Shown here: positions 40,601-46,600 of the stretch, piece by piece
Layout of the letters: every line of letters starts with the position of its first letter
How positions within the stretch are numbered: the first letter of the stretch is position 1
NCBI RefSeq assembly: GCF_003672135.1
Contig: NC_039508.1
Span: forward strand, 1,240,001 to 1,304,000
Direction: 5' to 3'
Source of the DNA: Ooceraea biroi
Taxonomy: Eukaryota > Arthropoda > Insecta > Hymenoptera > Formicidae
Length of the DNA stretch: 64,000 nt
Program-made: the position numbers and the translations under genes
The notes under the pieces: generated by a model
What the model saw: only the letters and a program-made list of their open reading frames with translations
What the model was told of the DNA's origin: nothing
Database searches by the model: none

Positions 40601-43600
40601 TCATTCATCATCTAATCACTCTGTCGAATCACTGCTTTCAATGTCTTACTTGCCGATACCCGATGCCAACTCAATATGCTTTCTGTGTAACCTTTTCAGA
40701 CGTGACCGAGGAGGCTGCGAGACGTGCCCAAAATCTGGCAGAACAGGCATACACCTCGGCGAAAGCAGGTAACGTAAATGAGCTCGAGTAAAATGTAAGA
40801 CTCACGAATGCGCGGATCATCATCTTCGGTCGAAGATCAGTTACGGTAGCAGACTCTGTTTTTTGGTGCCCTCATTTATATTTAGCTTTATCTTCCATAG
40901 TTAGCACCTGCCGACGCTTTCACACTAACTGATATACTGTGCGCACGTCTCTTACTAAATAGTTACCGATCTTTCGCTGCCGATACACACGCGCGAGAAC
41001 GACGGGCGATGGATCTCGCGCGAGGTTGTTTCAAGTGTTTCGCGCTGTACATAGTGTATTCATCGAGGTAGCTTAGTCACATGGGATGTCCAGTAAAAAT
41101 TATTTAGGGAGGAGATGACTCCTCCTAGGCGAGACAAGCGAGAAGTATAGTCTAGAATTTCTTTACCTTGTATTATTAATTTCTCATTAATTTCCATTGA
41201 TTGTGCGTAGCCGCTCGGGGAGAGAAATGATCTCGGATACGAAGGTAGTTTGCGTTCCATTCCACTGTGTATATTGCGTACTCTCGGAAGCGCAGCGTGT
41301 TCCTGCTTCTCACGTTTGGTACGTTTTAGTAAGACTCGGGCGCCACGAATCGACACCACGTTTTTTTTTTTCGATGAGTGTACCTCTTTTTTTCGTTCTC
41401 GATAAACAGACTAATCCTTGTTGCAGTAATCGATTTACTAACCGTGATACTAATAGACATACGCGAAACGGAAACCGCGGTGCACGCGCACACGCATCTC
41501 ACACGCGGGGGTGCATCCGTCCCGGTTTATACCTCACCTGACGCACTCGGTGCACTAGCTGCGTGCGTGCGTGCGTGTGTGTGCACCAGAGCGCGAGGTT
41601 TCTCCCTTATTTATTATTTCATGTGTATGCGCGTACACATACGTATACGAGGCGGACACGCTCGGAAATCTTTCCGGTCCAACTTTGGCAAATGGGCTAG
41701 AGTTGAAATTCTTAGTGTGTATCAATGTGCTTTATGTCCTTGTTCCTGTTCTTGTCCATGTCCTTTTGGATGGGTCAGGGCATGATTCGGCTGAGATTGA
41801 TGGGACTGTAGAGAGGCATGCTACTTCTGCTCCGTCAAAGCAACCCGTTCCCGCCCCGCGTCACTCCACCACCAAGCCGTCTACCAAACCTGAGTTCCAT
41901 CTGGAGCTCAGAGACGTCCCGCGAACACGTAAAATGGTAGCTGAACCGCCACTCAAGTCGCAGGAAGCGCAGTCGCCGAGCAATGGCAGTCCGAAAAGTA
42001 AGATACCCCTGAAGATCGATTCGTACGCGTCCAAACTGAACGATGACTTTGGCATTGTCACCACGAGATCCATCATCGAATCGGACGTTCCGCAACCGGT
42101 CTCACGAACCGTCAGATACATCACCAGAGAGTACACAGACGGGGAACTGAAGAAAGAGACCGTGGAGGAGAATGTACCCCCAAAGAACGCGATTCGCACG
42201 ATCGAACCGGGCGACGTAGCTGACATCACGATGAGGCGAGGGGAGAAGCCAGCCTCGTTGGAACAAGTACGACGAACCACGACCACAGTAGTGACCAGCG
42301 ACCCGTCAGTCGATCCCGAGAAGTTGGAGGAACTTCTCAAGACCGGCGGAGTCGTGGAAACGGTGAGAACCGTGACTTTGACGGCAGAGGACGGCGCCCT
42401 GCAGCCCATGACGCGCGAGGAAGTCGTGAGGAGGATAAACCAGGTCGCCAGCACGCTACCAAGCGAGATTTTTGACTTTGGTGACAAGCTTCCAGATTCA
42501 TCCACCACCACAGTGAGAACCGATAGATCAGAAGCTGACGGTGTCGTACAGACAGTTACAACTGTGCAACGCGTGACGATGGAAGCGCCGGAGACGCAGA
42601 GGACCGAGAGGGTTGTAAGTACTGTAGTCTCCAGCGGCGGGGGCGGCGGCGGCGGCTATGGTGATGCGGAATCCGCTCTAAAGAGCCTCCAGGAACGATT
42701 GGCGAGATCCGAGATCGGCGAGACCGCTTCCTGGACGGCGGATGATCATCAGTGGGAAACAATGGCACAGGGCTCTCAAGACACGTCGCCCGGCTCCGGC
42801 GGTGCCGACGTGTTCGCCAACAGCAACAACAACCACAGCAACAAGAACGGTGGTAGCGCGAGGCACGATGTGCACAGCGACACCGATAGTGACGGTTCGC
42901 CGCAACCTAGAAGAAGATCACCGAGCAAGAGGCGTACATTGGGCAGTTCCAGCGGGTCGGATGTAGCACTGCACGAAGGTGCGGAGCTGTCCCCGTTGGA
43001 GGACGACCAAGGTACCGCACTCTCACAGCTAAACCTTCTAAGTAAGCGATGTACATACCCTACCCCGAACCTCTTCTTCTCTGACTTCGATTACTTCGGG
43101 AACGAGTCCAAAAGAGAAAGAAAATATTATAATGTGTATATATATATAGATTGAGTTGTTACACGTTAAGCTTTTGTCGTTCAACCCCAGCTGCCTCTCC
43201 ACACGCATCTCCACGTACCTCCCTTACTTCCCGCCAGTTGCATGATGATACCAGAGCAAATGTTTGATCGCTCGATGGGGAGAGTTAATCTGGGTGATGG
43301 GGCTTGATCGGAAACTTATCGCTGGAATGATGAATCGATTGTGTGAGATAATAGATTCTATAATCATAAAACGATGAGTTAAAAACTGACACAAATTCAT
43401 TCAGTTATTCCAGAGATAAAAGTACTGAAACGCGAGAGAGTCAAAAGTTCTCCCTAGTTTCTTTACAACTTGTGTATTTAAAATTTTTTTGATACGTGTT
43501 CTTATGCAAATTTATGTGATATTGAAGAAATATTTCTCTCAGCTTAAATCAAATAATTAACGTTAAAATTAGTAATGTAAATATACATCAATGTACATTT

Positions 43601-46600
43601 TTAATTGGAAGAACGCGTTTGATTCTCTTTTTACGTAGTGCTGCTTCAAAGTCAATCAATTTGAAAAACAAAAGTTGGGAACTATTCGCTTGGGAATTGC
43701 ATGATCTGTGATTTTTTGCATAAGGACTGCCTTATATCTGTGCACGATGTCGGCGTGCAGAAAGATAATGACCCGCGAGGAAAGATAAAGCTTGTGAAAT
43801 GCAGCCGTGCAAATCTGCATAAAATGCCCGATGTTTCTCTCCGTGGAGAGGAGCACTCTGTGAGGAATTGTGACATATACGGTTTAATGGTGTTCAATTT
43901 TATATGTTGCTTCGTTCGGGAAACATTTCACGACGATAACGTCGTGCTCTTCTTTTCCGTTGGTCTTGGCTACTAGGATGGATGGAATCTTGTGATCAGG
44001 GGCTTTCTGGGACTAGCATACTTTCATTCAATTTGCTCATTTGTGATCAATTACCTGTAATTGCAACGCGTATTTATTACACGTCAGCGCGCTGAAGCAA
44101 TACATACGCTACAATGACAAACGGAAAAAAACTCTAACACATAATGCGTTGCGGAATCTTTTCACACGATTTCGGCGAGACGACGTTAACAAAACGACAC
44201 AGAATTCGCAACGAACGAGAAACAAAATATATGACATCGAACAGTTGAGAAAATTGCACGGAATACAATTCAGTAGATATATTTGTTAACACTATATGAT
44301 ATAATCCAGTTTAAAAAACTTTCGAGAAATTACGTAAAATTGATCATATTATTATAATATATTTTAATGGAATCAATTACCATTTTTACATTTTATATAT
44401 TTTCTATACTCTTCAATTTAAATAAATTAAACTTGGTCAGAAACTGACAAATTTTTAATTATGAATATTATTAAACAATGATGACACCAATAATCAATAC
44501 TTTGATGAGATAATGTCGGCTTGAATTTTGAAACGGTATTTCGTACAATTTTCGACTCGTTCATGCAAATCACGACGGTGGAACGTCATCCAAATCAATC
44601 AATCAATCAATTTATCAAAATTCACGTGTCCGATGATAATTCATGGAAACTGATAATCTTTAACTAGCAGAAACACACGGTATGGTACAATCAGTTTACT
44701 CGGGCAAAGCGATAGAAGTGAAGACTAGGACGAAGACACCCAGTAGAGCCAGCTGCGTCTATTGGATGAGCATAGCTGTCGCTGTGCTGGTGCTTCTCGT
44801 AGCACTTATAGTTGCCCTGGAGCCACAAATGTTACGACGTGTCTACACCCTGTCTAACAATGCCCCAAGGCAAGCCGGGTACGACCACCCTTCACATTAT
44901 TTATTTTTACTAAAATATCTATACCACACTTTCTTTTATTATGTTAAACTTTTTTTAAAATGCTAGATTTTTTCGTCAGCGAGTTTCAGGATAAAGAACA
45001 AGGTATATCATTACTTGCCTCGTCCTCAAAAATGATAACTTTAAAAGATGAAGCTTCTTTGATGAATGCATATGTGAACTTGTAATTTCTAGACATTTCT
45101 AGTATGGCTTGTGTGTCACTTTTGAGGAAGAGACAAATAATAGAGCGATTACTGATAAATGATGTATACACATATATTGAGACTTGTAATAATGTTTCAA
45201 AGTATGCAATGTCCCAGAGATACATGCGATATTTGCTCAATATAATATTGAAAAATGTGTTTATGTTAAAATATCGCAGTGGCTTTTTAAAGCCCGTTGA
45301 TAACTCTGAAAGTGAAACTTTGTTTCGATCAAGTATCCAGGCGCAACGATGTCAGCAATCTTGATGAATGATATCGAAGACTGTAACGCGCAACGGATGA
45401 TACTTATGAACTATGAACTGAATCGCCTTCTGTCATATCTAGGAATGCTCTCCTGTACGATACCGAATACGTCACGTACATGCGATAAATAACGTGATTT
45501 ACCACGACAGGACAGGTAAATTCTCCTTGTGCGCGACGGAAGTTCGTTCCGCAAGCTTTCTTTTTTCTGGAGTACAATCTGCATGAGTTTTGATGTTGTC
45601 TTGATCGACACCCCCGCATGACTGCATCTTTGCATCTTAACGACTTTAGTTTGCGCTCATCGCAGCTATTTCTTGCGCAGTGCTACGTCGCCGAAGCACG
45701 ACAATTTCCTTGCCGATCTTGAGTGATGTGTTCCACGCCTAGTTGCACGTACCTCCGCAGTATCGAAAAGAGCTCCTACTTCTCTCTCCTCTTTATCTCT
45801 CTTTCTTTTCCGTTTTTTTTCTTTTTCTGTCTTCTTGATTTCGAGCATCCTATAGCTCACTTTTATCCTTCTAGCTCTCTTCTGACAATAAGCAACTCAA
45901 GATAAAGCTAAAGTGTAGAGGGACCAACAGTCGTGTTTTTTAGTCACGTTAGGATTGTTAGGCGAATCGTCATGTAAGTAATCTCTAAATGTATGTACAT
46001 GTATCTCTACACGTATAAGCACAAGGTGTGCGAGAATGGCTTACTCCGAATCCGTCGATGTACTCGGATGAGTATATGATTTACTTCTCGAACGGCACTA
46101 GACAGCTCTCGCTCGCGTTCCTACATATCTTCGCGACGAGAGCCGGTTGCGTTGCACTGACTGATATGTATTACAGCTTCTTAATGAATCCGATCACTTT
46201 ACTCCTCCGATCCCGCGAAACTGTGTAAACGTGTGTCGCAGGATAAAGGGGGATGAGCACACACGAGACCGGCATAATTTCGGTAACTTCAGATTTCAGT
46301 ACTGTCAATAGAAAGCGGTTTTTGTACGAATTAATTACAGCAACGGCTTGGAAATTGAATTCATCGAAAGTATGTCGGTTTCGATCCATCGAGAAATCGA
46401 AATACCAGGAACAAATTCCATGCGATATCGCAAACGCAAATCGGTATATTTCGATTTTTCTATTTCTTCTTGTCATCCCCTAAGTCTGCAGTCACCCTTT
46501 CTATCAGCGATCCGCTGGTCTGAAATGTGGACGCAACGAGCGCTTCAATGGCTAAGATATATCCTTGAACGCGAATTTCCCTGTGTAGTATGATGCGTTT

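Noticed and set aside
41571..41778. N-terminal extension of the 41779 exon frame (Cys/Val-rich)
   Set aside because: It precedes a good acceptor (GGGTCAG) and reads like intron; the ankyrin exon phase fits only from 41779.
45666..45860. Minus-strand Lys/Glu/Arg-rich frame
   Set aside because: It is the complement of a polypyrimidine tract and has no other support.
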